Positions 14,501 to 22,050 of a stretch of 38,826 nucleotides of DNA are shown here, piece by piece. This DNA is from DATEVL01 sp035281845. Lineage in GTDB: Bacteria; Chloroflexota; Anaerolineae; Anaerolineales; E44-bin32. The notes beneath the pieces were generated by a model. The model was not told the origin of the DNA. It searched no databases and saw only the letters and a program-made list of their open reading frames with translations. Numbering within the stretch: the first letter of the stretch is position 1; each line of letters begins with the position of its first letter. Location: assembly GCA_035281845.1 (NCBI GenBank), contig DATEVL010000009.1, positions 1 through 38,826 on the forward strand, written 5' to 3'. Made by a program: the position numbers and the translations under genes.

Positions 14501-16198
14501 GTGTCCAGAAGGTCCCCCGAGCGTCGCTCGCCCCTCCCTTTACGTGCCCGCTACCGGCGTGTGCTGCGGCTGTTCTTCGGAATCCTCTTGAGTACGCTCT
14601 TTTGGGAGACGGGGATTCGCCGGATCGGCTTGGCGTCGCTCGCCCGCCGCACAGCCCCGGGCCGCTATCGCCAGTCCGCACGACGCTTCCGCGCCTTGGC
14701 CTCCGACCTGGGCGGGATGTGGATCAAGGTAGGTCAGTTTCTCTCGGCCCGCGTCGACGTCTTGCCTGAGACGGTCACCTCGGAGCTCGCCCAGCTCCAG
14801 GACGAGGTCAACCCAGAGGCCTTCGAGACGATGCAGCGGATGATCGAAGCCGAGTTGGCCATGCCGCTCGGCTCGGCCTATGCGTGGTTCGATCCTGTGC
14901 CGCTGGCCTCCGCCTCGCTCGGCCAGGTTCACCGCGCACGGCTGCCCGGCGGCGACTCGGTCGTGGTCAAGGTCCAGCGGCCCCAGATCGATGACTTGAT
15001 CGAAGTCGACCTTCGCGCGTTGAAGACGGCGATGGGCTGGCTCAAACGCCTCCGCGCCATCTCCCGCCGCGTCGATCTCGGTGCCCTGCTGGCGGAGTTC
15101 AGCCGGACGCTTTGGGACGAGGTCGACTACTTGAAGGAGGCCGAGAACGCACAGCGCTTCGCGGAGATGTTCGCCGAAGACGAGAGCGTCCGCATCCCAC
15201 GGGTCTACCTCAGCCAAACGACTCGGCGCGTCCTCACTTTGGAGGACGTCTATTTCATCAAGATCACGGATTACGCGGCCATCGAAGCGGCCGGTATCGA
15301 CCGCGTCCAGGTCGCCGAGCGCGTCTTTCGCACGTACCTGCAGCAGATCTTCGTCGAGGGTTTCTTCCACGCCGACCCCCATCCGGGAAACCTGTTCGTC
15401 CAACCCCTGAGCGATGGCGAGTGGCGCCTGACCTTCGTCGACTTCGGTATGGTCGGACGGCTGACGGCCGAGGCTAAGGCCGGTCTGCGCGAATTGGCCA
15501 TCGGGATCGGCACGCGGGACCTGGATCGGCTGAACCGAGCCTTCCAGCAGCTGGGGATGCTCCTGCCGGGTGCCGACCTCGACCGGATTCGCGAAGCCGA
15601 GGAGGTCTTGTTCGATCGGATATGGGGGATGAGCGTGCGCGACCTTGTCCGAGCGCATCCGCAGCAAATGCGTCAATTCGCCCACAAGTTTCGCGACTTG
15701 ATCTACGAGATGCCCTTCCAGGTGCCGTCCGACCTGCTCTTCCTCGGGCGTTGCCTGGGGATTCTCTCCGGCCTGTGCACGGGGCTGCACCCGGACTTCA
15801 ATCTCTTCGAAGGCCTGGCCCCCTTCGCCCGCGGCCTGCTGGAAGAGGAGCGCGGGGCTGGTTCCCCTGCGGGATGCGAAGCGCGATGGGAGACGGCCCT
15901 GGATTGGCTATTGGAGCAGGCCGGACTTCTTGGCGGCTTACCGCGGCGGATCGATGCGACCCTGCGCCGGATCGAACGGGGGGAGCTTCAGGTGAGGGCT
16001 AGCGCCTCCACGGAACTTGAGGCGCAATTGCGGTCGCTGACGCTGGCCGTGGAGCGCTTGGTGGGCGCCATCCTCTTCGGCGTCATGGTGGTGGTAGCAA
16101 CGCTGCTTTTCGTCGCCGACCGGCCGCTCTTCGGCGGGATCACGCTCGGGGTCGCTGTGGTCCTTCTAATCGTATGGCTCCGGCCGAGGCGTATCTAG
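14501..16198 (+). CDS. ABC1/UbiB-family atypical kinase, membrane anchored
   Basis: 565 residues with the hallmarks of the ABC1/ADCK/UbiB family: KxGQ motif (GGMWIKVGQFLSARVDVLP, about residue 76), Ala-rich nucleotide loop (LASASLGQVHRARL), lysine in VVVKVQRP, HADPHPGNLF and the metal-binding DFGM (about residue 314). Two transmembrane segments close the protein (VGAILFGVMVVVATLLFVA and GITLGVAVVLLIVWL). Family members are ATPases supporting isoprenoid-quinone biosynthesis or lipid homeostasis. GTG 14501 is the start, with CGAGG 8 nt upstream. At 15863-15889 the frame contains a 27-bp copy of dispersed repeat family 2, giving the odd residues SPAGCEARW between the kinase core and the C-terminal helices; 27 bp keeps the frame. 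Confidence 0.9.
   Translation: MSRRSPERRSPLPLRARYRRVLRLFFGILLSTLFWETGIRRIGLASLARRTAPGRYRQSARRFRALASDLGGMWIKVGQFLSARVDVLPETVTSELAQLQDEVNPEAFETMQRMIEAELAMPLGSAYAWFDPVPLASASLGQVHRARLPGGDSVVVKVQRPQIDDLIEVDLRALKTAMGWLKRLRAISRRVDLGALLAEFSRTLWDEVDYLKEAENAQRFAEMFAEDESVRIPRVYLSQTTRRVLTLEDVYFIKITDYAAIEAAGIDRVQVAERVFRTYLQQIFVEGFFHADPHPGNLFVQPLSDGEWRLTFVDFGMVGRLTAEAKAGLRELAIGIGTRDLDRLNRAFQQLGMLLPGADLDRIREAEEVLFDRIWGMSVRDLVRAHPQQMRQFAHKFRDLIYEMPFQVPSDLLFLGRCLGILSGLCTGLHPDFNLFEGLAPFARGLLEEERGAGSPAGCEARWETALDWLLEQAGLLGGLPRRIDATLRRIERGELQVRASASTELEAQLRSLTLAVERLVGAILFGVMVVVATLLFVADRPLFGGITLGVAVVLLIVWLRPRRI
15863..15889 (+). repeat. 27-bp copy of dispersed repeat family 2 inside a coding region
   Basis: Identical over 27 bp to the reverse complement of 27913-27939, an intergenic position. 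It begins TCCCCTGCGGG and ends GCGCGATGG. It is in frame in the ABC1 kinase gene. Confidence 0.85.
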
Positions 16199-16209
16199 GT
16201 AGGGAAACC

Positions 16210-16289
16210 GTAGGGGCACGGCACCCTGGCACCGCCCGCCCCACCGCCCCGGTGTCCTGTCGAGGAGGGCAGGTGTGCCGTGCCCCTAC
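16210..16289. repeat. Hairpin with 15-bp stem, GTAGGGGCACGGC family
   Basis: Arms GTAGGGGCACGGCAC (16210-16224) and GTGCCGTGCCCCTAC (16275-16289) around 50 nt of C-rich sequence. The same arm forms the perfect palindrome at 34992-35019. It lies between the convergent ABC1 kinase and the 72-residue gene and could act as a transcription boundary. Confidence 0.75.
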
Positions 16290-16341
16290 CAACCAGACGA
16301 ATAGGTGCTCGCCTAAGGGCGAGGTGTCTTACCTGACTACG

Positions 16342-16560
16342 TTACTCCTCAATTCGGCTCAGCGCGTGGTCGATCCAGCTGCGCGCCGCCAGCAGCATCT
16401 CGCGCCGAGCGGCCTTGCGGTGCTCGACGAACTTCGGTGGGAGCATCCCTTCCACGCTCTGCCGCCATTCTTTGCGAGCAGCCCGCAGATGCTCGAGGGT
16501 CTCCTCGGGCATCAACCTGCGCCATTCGTGCTCGCCTTCCGACGTTTCTCTCTTGGCCAT
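16342..16560 (-). CDS. Small charged helical protein (72 aa), hypothetical
   Basis: The product MAKRETSEGEHEWRRLMPEET... is very rich in Arg, Glu and Ala and predicted to be almost wholly helical (EHLRAARKEWRQSVEGMLPPKFVEHRKAARREMLLAARSWIDHALSRIEE). The motif HLRAARxExLLAxRSxID recurs in small Chloroflexota proteins as far as I remember, but no domain name is known to me. ATG 16560 has a strong ribosome-binding site (GGGAGGT, 5 nt upstream), which decides this start over the longer open frame from 16620. A TATAAT (16643-16638, minus strand) lies about 80 bp upstream. It is divergent from the lipoprotein gene at 16706. Confidence 0.7.
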   Translation of the reverse strand: MAKRETSEGEHEWRRLMPEETLEHLRAARKEWRQSVEGMLPPKFVEHRKAARREMLLAARSWIDHALSRIEE

Positions 16561-16705
16561 TTCTACCTCCCGCCCTGAGCGGAGGCCGGAGCGCAGCTCC
16601 GGCCGCAGCCGAAGGGCCACGCACCTAGCTCATTGTGATTATACTGCTCGCCGCAAGACCTCGGTGCACCGTAGGCTGCCGCACCCGCTCACCAGGAGGT
16701 TAACG

Positions 16706-17305
16706 ATGGCTCGCCTTCCCCGAAGGCCCAGCTTTCGCTTGTACTTCTTGCTTGCCGGCCTTCTGGCGGCGATGGGCTGCGATGCCTCCGGGCTCTGGTC
16801 GCTTCTCCCCACGGCCACGCCGGTTTTCCCGGAAACCTACTTCGCCACGCTTCCGTCGCTTTCGGGTTCATGGGAGTCCGTCGGTCCGGCGCCCATCGGC
16901 TCGACCCTGAGCCTGGGGCAAGTCGACATCGTCGTCAACGAGGTCACCCGACCAGCGGACCACATCATCAAACGGGCCGACAGCTATCCGGCGTTGGAAC
17001 CAGGAGAGGAATTCGCCCTGGTCGACGTTTCCGTCACGTGCCGAGCGCCCGCCGGTGAGTCGTGCAACGTGACCGAGTTCAACTTCAGCTTGAGCGGAGC
17101 CTCCGGGGCTACGTTCTATCCCGAATTCGCCATGTCCTTCTCGGGATTGCGCGGTCTCTTCGATGGGGAGCAGATCCCCAGCGGCGAAGCCTCGTCCGGC
17201 GATCTGGTCTTCGTCCTCAGCCAGGGGGAGACCGATCTAGTCTTGAGCTACGCTTCGGCGGCCGGCGTTCCGGGGCCTCGGGCGATGTTCACATTGGGGG
17301 ATTAG
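16706..17305 (+). CDS. Lipoprotein with DUF4352-like domain
   Basis: 199 residues. The N-terminus has arginines, a hydrophobic stretch (LYFLLAGLLAAM) and a lipobox AMGC with the lipid-anchored Cys at about residue 26, so it is exported and attached to the membrane. After a Pro/Thr-rich linker the sequence follows the DUF4352 immunoglobulin-like pattern: IGSTLSLGQVDIVVNEV, PGEEFALVDVSVTC, SFNF-like core with ATFYPEFAM, and SGDLVFVLSQGETDLVLSY. Two Cys in VTCRAPAGESC may form a disulfide. DUF4352 proteins are cell-surface proteins of unknown role. ATG 16706 is preceded by AGGAGGT. Confidence 0.75.
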   Translation: MARLPRRPSFRLYFLLAGLLAAMGCDASGLWSLLPTATPVFPETYFATLPSLSGSWESVGPAPIGSTLSLGQVDIVVNEVTRPADHIIKRADSYPALEPGEEFALVDVSVTCRAPAGESCNVTEFNFSLSGASGATFYPEFAMSFSGLRGLFDGEQIPSGEASSGDLVFVLSQGETDLVLSYASAAGVPGPRAMFTLGD

Positions 17306-17827
17306 GCGGCCTTTGCACCAAACCCCTAGGAAGTGGTCGGTGGTCAGACAACATCGGTAAGCCTTCAACGGGTAGCCATCAGCCGACCCCCAGGTTCTTG
17401 GCCTACGCGCATCCCCGATCGCCTCTCACTGACCACCGACCACTGGCCACTGGTCACTCAGCCGGCCTCTCGGCCGGCTGAAAGCAAACCGCCCCCGAAG
17501 GGGCGTCGGAGCTGGGGGACACTATCCTTGGAGCGCCGGCCGGGAGCCCCGCAGGGACCGGACAACGAGTCGCTCGTCTATGTCAGCTCACGCTGTTGGC
17601 TTCCGACGCCGGAGCCGTGGGCGGTTGCGATTCCAACATACCCCAGAAAAGCCTCGGGGGGAATCGACTCCTGTCACTTGTAAGGCAGATGAAATTCCGA
17701 CAAAGACGGCCGGAAACCGTCAGCTCGCGCCCGGCCTCCCGGATCCCGGCCTCGGCAATGTGCAGGTCGGACGGCACTAGTCGTATGCGGTCACTGGCCA
17801 CGGGCCACTGACCACTGACAACTTCTC
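17306..17827. other. Gene-free gap with repeats between lipoprotein gene and dnaA end
   Basis: No gene is supported. It holds the inverted repeat at 17333-17443, a hairpin AGCCGGCC-TCTC-GGCCGGCT (17460-17479), a hairpin GCCCC-CGAA-GGGGC (17491-17504) and a final CACTGGCCA/CCACTGACCACTGAC stretch (about 17790-17820) just past the dnaA stop. The part from 17560 to 17770 has no match to any RNA I recognise. Confidence 0.55.
17333..17443. repeat. Inverted-repeat element of the TGGTCAG family
   Basis: Perfect 15-bp arms GTGGTCGGTGGTCAG (17333-17347) and its complement at 17429-17443, followed by more degenerate copies to 17458. Similar in length and arm sequence to 13396-13497; related runs at 17790-17820 and 38664-38690. 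Confidence 0.75.
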
Positions 17828-19165
17828 CTATGCGCTGAACCGGTCGTCGTTGTAGAGCGCCTCACGGATGGCCGCCACCCGCCGGCGCAGGTTGTCGTCC
17901 GTCTCGAGCAGGCTGGCGATTTTGTCCAGCCCGTACATCACGGTCGTGTGGTCACGCCCGCCCAGGACCTCCCCGATCTTGGGCAGGGAGGCGTCCGTCC
18001 CCTGCCGGATCAGGAACATCGCCACCTGGCGCGGCAGGGCCACCTGGCGTGAGCGATCGGTGCTTAGCAGCCGGTCTTCGTCCACGCCGAAATGGTCGGC
18101 CACGGCGGCGATGATCCGGTCGGGGGTCATGGCCGTCGTACGCGTCTGCAGGTCGGTCAGCGTCGATTCGACCAGTTCGCGGGTCATGGGCAGCCCGCCC
18201 AGGTCAGCGAACGCCAGCAGGCGGGTCAGCGCCCCCTCCAGCTCCCGGATATTGCTCTGCACCCGTCGGGCGATCAGCTCCAAGTACTCCGGCTCCACGC
18301 TCCGCCCGGCGCGCTCGGCCTTCGAGCGCAGAATCGCCATGCGGGTCTCGAAGTCCGGGGGCTGGATGTCGGCGATCAACCCCCATTCGAAGCGCGACCT
18401 CAGCCTCTCTTCCAGGGTCACCAGGGCTTTCGGCGGACGGTCGGACGAGATCACCAACTGCCTCTCCTGGCCGTGCAGAGCGTTGAAGGTGTGGAAGAAC
18501 TCCTCCTGCGTCGACTCCTTGCCGGCAATGAACTGGATGTCGTCGATCAGCAGGACCTCGATCCGGCGATATCGCTCCCGAAAGGCATCCGTCGTATGGG
18601 TCCGGATGGAATTGATCAGGTCGTTGGTGAACTCTTCCGACGAGACGTACAGCGCCCGCAGCCCGGAAGCGATGCAGGCCAGGCCCACCGCGTGCAGCAG
18701 GTGAGTCTTCCCCAGACCGACCCCCCCGTAGAGAAAGAGCGGGTTGTAGGCGCGGGCGGGGTTTTCGGCCACCGCCAGCGCAGCGGCGTGGGCCAGGCGA
18801 TTGCCCTGTCCGACGACGAAGGAGTCGAAGGTGTAGCGTGCGGTCAGGTTAGCCTGTGTCGGGCGGGGAGTTGGGGTCGGATCGGGCAGCACGACCGGTG
18901 CTTCCTCGGCTGCCGCTTCTCCCGGCCACAGGACGAAGCGCACTTCGACCGTCCGCCCGCTCAATCCGCCGAGCACTTCGCTGAAAGTCCCTCGCAGACG
19001 CTGGTCGAGCCAGTCCCGCGCGTAGGCATTCTGAACTCCCAGAACGTAGGTGCCGTCCTCATAGGCGAGCAATTCAGCGTCGCGAACCCAGGTGTCGAAC
19101 GTCGCTCGGGGCAATTCCAGCTGGAGTTGGCCCAGCGCCGCCTCCCACGTTCGCTCCGCATCCAT
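17828..19165 (-). CDS. dnaA: Chromosomal replication initiator protein DnaA
   Basis: 445 residues with all four DnaA domains. Domain I begins RTWEAALGQLQLELPRATFDTWV. A short Pro/Thr-rich linker follows (VVLPDPTPTPRPTQANLTARYTFDSFVVG). The AAA+ domain has Walker A GGVGLGKTHLL (about residues 145-155) and Walker B VLLIDDIQFI. The arginine-finger region RLRSRFEWGL is present, and domain IV ends with the DnaA-box-binding signature GGRDHTTVMYGLDKI. DnaA opens the origin. ATG 19165 is chosen because GGGAGGTG lies about 5 nt upstream and family N-termini fit; the frame continues to 19273 but adds an unrelated Arg-rich stretch. A promoter is at 19369-19397, leaving a ~200-nt leader. No canonical DnaA boxes were seen nearby. 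Confidence 0.97.
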   Translation of the reverse strand: MDAERTWEAALGQLQLELPRATFDTWVRDAELLAYEDGTYVLGVQNAYARDWLDQRLRGTFSEVLGGLSGRTVEVRFVLWPGEAAAEEAPVVLPDPTPTPRPTQANLTARYTFDSFVVGQGNRLAHAAALAVAENPARAYNPLFLYGGVGLGKTHLLHAVGLACIASGLRALYVSSEEFTNDLINSIRTHTTDAFRERYRRIEVLLIDDIQFIAGKESTQEEFFHTFNALHGQERQLVISSDRPPKALVTLEERLRSRFEWGLIADIQPPDFETRMAILRSKAERAGRSVEPEYLELIARRVQSNIRELEGALTRLLAFADLGGLPMTRELVESTLTDLQTRTTAMTPDRIIAAVADHFGVDEDRLLSTDRSRQVALPRQVAMFLIRQGTDASLPKIGEVLGGRDHTTVMYGLDKIASLLETDDNLRRRVAAIREALYNDDRFSA

Positions 19166-19310
19166 GCGCACCTCCCTGCGGCGGCCCGGACGGCGGGAAG
19201 ACCTGCCCGCTGCAGGCCGCCGGTAGCTCGATTCGATTAAACAAGGATCAACGCTGACGGTCGGGCTCGCCAAGCGTACCCCGCTGGCTTCGACTCGGAA
19301 CGGATCTTCT

Positions 19311-19334
19311 CCCCTCCGGGATGCGAGGCGCGAT
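19311..19334 (+). repeat. Short copy of dispersed repeat family 2
   Basis: CCCCTCCGGGATGCGAGGCG followed by CGAT, two differences from the 27-bp form at 15863-15889. It lies in the dnaA leader. Confidence 0.55.
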
Positions 19335-19368
19335 CCGTCGAGTTGCGAGTCCCGCCCGTGACGAATGC

Positions 19369-19397
19369 ATTCTATCAGAACGGCGACGACTCTACAA
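19369..19397 (-). promoter_or_regulatory. Sigma-70-type promoter of dnaA
   Basis: On the minus strand TTGTAG (19397-19392), 17-bp spacer, TAGAAT (19374-19369). It directs transcription toward dnaA with a leader of about 200 nt. Confidence 0.6.
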
Positions 19398-19739
19398 TAC
19401 GCATGGCCTACTTCAACCTAAAAAGAATCGAAGATTTAAGACGACGCAAGGTTAACGATGAACGCAGTGAACATCGACGCGCGGGTAGTTGGCCTTGAGA
19501 GCGATCTACCCCGCTTCACCCGCCACATCTCTTGCCGGCGCGCATGCCCGGAGCAGATGTGGCCCGGTCAACGGGAACTCAAGTCGCACTCCTTGAAGGG
19601 AAGGCATGAAAGTTAACGATTCACGATGGCTTGAGTCCAGAGGCAGCGTGCGCGTCAGGCGGTGATAGCGAGGTCTCCGCCTCGCAATGGCCTGCGATCA
19701 TGCGAAACGTACCCGCCGACCAGGCCACCGCGCTCGATT

Positions 19740-21101
19740 TCAGTTTTCTCCCAGCAGAAGATCGAGGGCTTCGCGCAGGGATCGCACCGCCAGAAGCTCG
19801 AGTCCGGCCGGCGCAGGGTCGAATCGCGGGGTGCGAGGCGCCACAACCCGACGGAATCCGAGCTTCGCCGCCTCGTGCAATCGAGTTGCGAGCTGGGGAA
19901 CGGCCCTAAGCTCTCCCGATAGCCCAACCTCTCCCACGACCGCCATATCTGCCGGCACGGCGCGATCTCGCACCGACGAGGCTAACGCCGCCGCGATGGC
20001 CAAATCGGCCGCCGGTTCATCGATTTGCAGGCCTCCCACGACGTTGACGAAGACGTCCTGGTCGCCGAGTCGGAGGCCCAGGCGCCGCGTCAACACAGCC
20101 GTGATCAGCAGCAGACGGTTGAAGTCAACCCCGTTGGCCGTCCGCCGGGGGTTTCCGAAGGCGGTCGGGCTCGTCAGCCCTTGAATCTCGACCAGAAGCG
20201 GTCGCGTCCCTTCGAGTGTGATCCCCACCACCGAACCCGGCGCCTGGACCACTCTCTCCGCCAGGAAGGCCTCAGACGGATTGGGGACCTCCACCATGCC
20301 TTCGCCGCTCATTTCGAAGACCCCCACCTCGGTTGTGGGCCCGAATCGGTTCTTCACCGCCCGCAGGAGACGGTAGGCGTGTTGCGCGTCGCCCTCCAGG
20401 TACAGAACGGTGTCCACCAGATGCTCCAGCACCCGCGGCCCGGCGATGGCGCCGTCTTTGGTGACGTGGCCGATCAGGAAAACCGGCACTCCGCTCTGCT
20501 TGGCCAGAGCCTGGAGGCGCGCGGCACACTCGCGGACCTGGGTGATCGAGCCCGCCGCCGGCTCCAGGTCGGGGTCGTGCATCGTCTGAATCGAGTCGAC
20601 GATCGCCAATCTCGGCTGCAGGGCCTCGATCTGCTGCAACACGGCGCCCAGCTCGGTCTCGGCCATCAGGTAGAGCCCGTCGGCGGCGCCCCCGCCCAAC
20701 CGGCCGGCCCTTCCCTTGATCTGCCTGACGGACTCCTCGCCGGAAACATAGAGCACCGCTCCGCGATCGGCCAACCCGAGCGCCACCTGCAGCAGCAGGG
20801 TCGACTTGCCGATCCCGGGGTCCCCTCCGATCAGAACGATCGACCCGGGGACGATCCCCCCGCCTAAGACGCGCGAGAACTCCTCCAGCGGAACCGCAAC
20901 CCGCGCATCACCGTCATCCTGGATGTCTCCGAGGCGCACCGCGCCTGCGCCCGCCCGTCGAACGCCGCGCCCGGCCGCACGAGGTTCGCTCGCCTCGGCA
21001 ACCATGCTGTTCCACGAGCCGCATTGCGGACATCGACCCAGCGGCTTGGGCGCCGCCCTGCCGCACTGCTGACAGACGTATTGGACGCGGGCGCGGGTCA
21101 C
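19740..21101 (-). CDS. radA: DNA repair protein RadA
   Basis: 453 residues, full length. The N-terminal C4 zinc finger (YVCQQCGRAAPKPLGRCPQCGSW) is followed by the RecA-like core with Walker A GGDPGIGKSTLLLQ, the Walker B region LAIVDSIQT, and the RadA-specific KNRFG motif (AVKNRFGPTTEVGVF). The C-terminal Lon-protease-like domain follows (VDFNRLLLITAVLTRRLG..., DVFVNVVGGLQIDEPAADLAIAAAL). RadA is a hexameric helicase that drives branch migration in recombination. GTG 21101 is the start; it overlaps the stop of the HD-domain gene by 4 nt (GTGA), so the two are coupled. In many Firmicutes radA sits next to clpC; here clpC is 4 kb away on the same strand. Confidence 0.95.
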   Translation of the reverse strand: MTRARVQYVCQQCGRAAPKPLGRCPQCGSWNSMVAEASEPRAAGRGVRRAGAGAVRLGDIQDDGDARVAVPLEEFSRVLGGGIVPGSIVLIGGDPGIGKSTLLLQVALGLADRGAVLYVSGEESVRQIKGRAGRLGGGAADGLYLMAETELGAVLQQIEALQPRLAIVDSIQTMHDPDLEPAAGSITQVRECAARLQALAKQSGVPVFLIGHVTKDGAIAGPRVLEHLVDTVLYLEGDAQHAYRLLRAVKNRFGPTTEVGVFEMSGEGMVEVPNPSEAFLAERVVQAPGSVVGITLEGTRPLLVEIQGLTSPTAFGNPRRTANGVDFNRLLLITAVLTRRLGLRLGDQDVFVNVVGGLQIDEPAADLAIAAALASSVRDRAVPADMAVVGEVGLSGELRAVPQLATRLHEAAKLGFRRVVAPRTPRFDPAPAGLELLAVRSLREALDLLLGEN

Positions 21102-21655
21102 GTTGGGCTCTCACCCTGTTCGGCGGCGGGCCCATCCGTCGCCCAGGCATCGTTGAGGAAGGCCGGCTCCCAGCGCTGAAGACTGCGCTCGGTCGCCCAC
21201 GCGATCAGCTCCGGCTTCCTGGCCGCTTGGCTGCATAGATGCTCCGGGCGCGGGAGAATGCGCGCCCGGGCCAAGTCCAGCCGGTCGGCATCCCAACAGG
21301 TTTGCACCGTGGGATCCGCCTCGAGCAGGCCGTCGGTGTGGTGCTGGCAGGCTTCGAAGAGAAGATCGAAGGAACGCTGGGTCATGTCGAAATGCGACCC
21401 CCGCAAGATGGCGGCATACTCTGCGCCGCGGAGACCGTGGCCCTGATCCCACGCTTCATTGATCCGCTTGGCGTCGTGGAACAGAGCGAAGTAGAGCAGC
21501 ACTTCCCGATCGGCGCCGGTGTCATCCGCCAGACGCAAGCCGTTCTCATACACTCGTGCCCAATGGGTGACCCCGTGCAGCCCCCACCACGGCAACTGGT
21601 ACTGGTCGCGGATGGCTTGAAGTAGACGGCTGAGCGAAATGCTGGTCAATGTCAT
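21098..21655 (-). CDS. HD-domain phosphohydrolase-like protein
   Basis: 185 residues. The sequence GLHGVTHWARVYENGLRLADDTGADREVLLYFALFHDAKRINEAWDQGHGLRGAEYAAIL has the HD-superfamily pattern: a first His in GVTHW, the HD pair in ALFHDAKR and further HG and D residues, giving a divalent-metal site. Such stand-alone HD proteins usually cleave phosphate esters of nucleotides or related molecules, but the substrate is unknown. The ATG at 21655 fits the family N-terminus (a short helix, then WGLHGxxHW); no ribosome-binding site is visible. Its stop overlaps the radA start by 4 nt, so it is expressed with radA. Confidence 0.75.
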   Translation of the reverse strand: MTLTSISLSRLLQAIRDQYQLPWWGLHGVTHWARVYENGLRLADDTGADREVLLYFALFHDAKRINEAWDQGHGLRGAEYAAILRGSHFDMTQRSFDLLFEACQHHTDGLLEADPTVQTCWDADRLDLARARILPRPEHLCSQAARKPELIAWATERSLQRWEPAFLNDAWATDGPAAEQGESPT

Positions 21656-22050
21656 GGGCGGGAGGCGCGACGGCCGGCCTGGCACACACGGCCGCGTGCG
21701 AGAGAGTCTACAACACGAATCGGCCGAGCAACACGCTACTTCAGGAGAGTGAAAGGCAAGCGTGAGGGCAATTCGCCCCACCCTCGCAAGGAGGGACCCA
21801 GGGTTCCAGCCTGCATGCCCAATGTCCCATGCGTTCCTGGAAGGCTCGTGAGATAGAATTCGCCGGTGCGAAGTCTTCCGACGAGCCTCCAGGCAGCCTT
21901 GGCGCATTCGGATGGGGGACCCAACACGGATTACCCTCAACAGATCTGCTCCAGCTCGGGTGAGGCGGACGCCTCCGTGAAGCCACAGATGAGTCGCTGC
22001 CGTCTGTTCTCTTTTGGCCGGCCCGACGGGCATCGAGCCGTGCCTCCCGC
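21656..22050. other. Gene-free gap between divergent HD-domain and peptidase genes
   Basis: Should hold promoters for both directions. A TAGAAT (21854-21859) on the plus strand is the only candidate -10, without a good -35. No structured RNA or gene is recognised. Confidence 0.4.

Larger units (their letters stand above)
19166..19739. other. Gene-free gap upstream of dnaA
   Basis: Contains the dnaA leader, a copy of repeat family 2 at 19311-19334, the dnaA promoter and then an A+T-richer stretch (19395-19470). The nonamer GTTAACGAT occurs at 19451-19459 and 19612-19620. No TTATCCACA-type DnaA box was found by eye, so an origin is not claimed. No gene is supported between here and the end of radA. 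Confidence 0.5.

Noticed and set aside
17560..17770. Possible conserved RNA between the lipoprotein gene and dnaA
   Set aside because: Some pairing segments exist, but no known RNA signature, promoter or terminator with a T-run could be identified.
19395..19640. Replication origin next to dnaA
   Set aside because: No clear DnaA boxes were found by eye; A+T-rich sequence alone is not enough.
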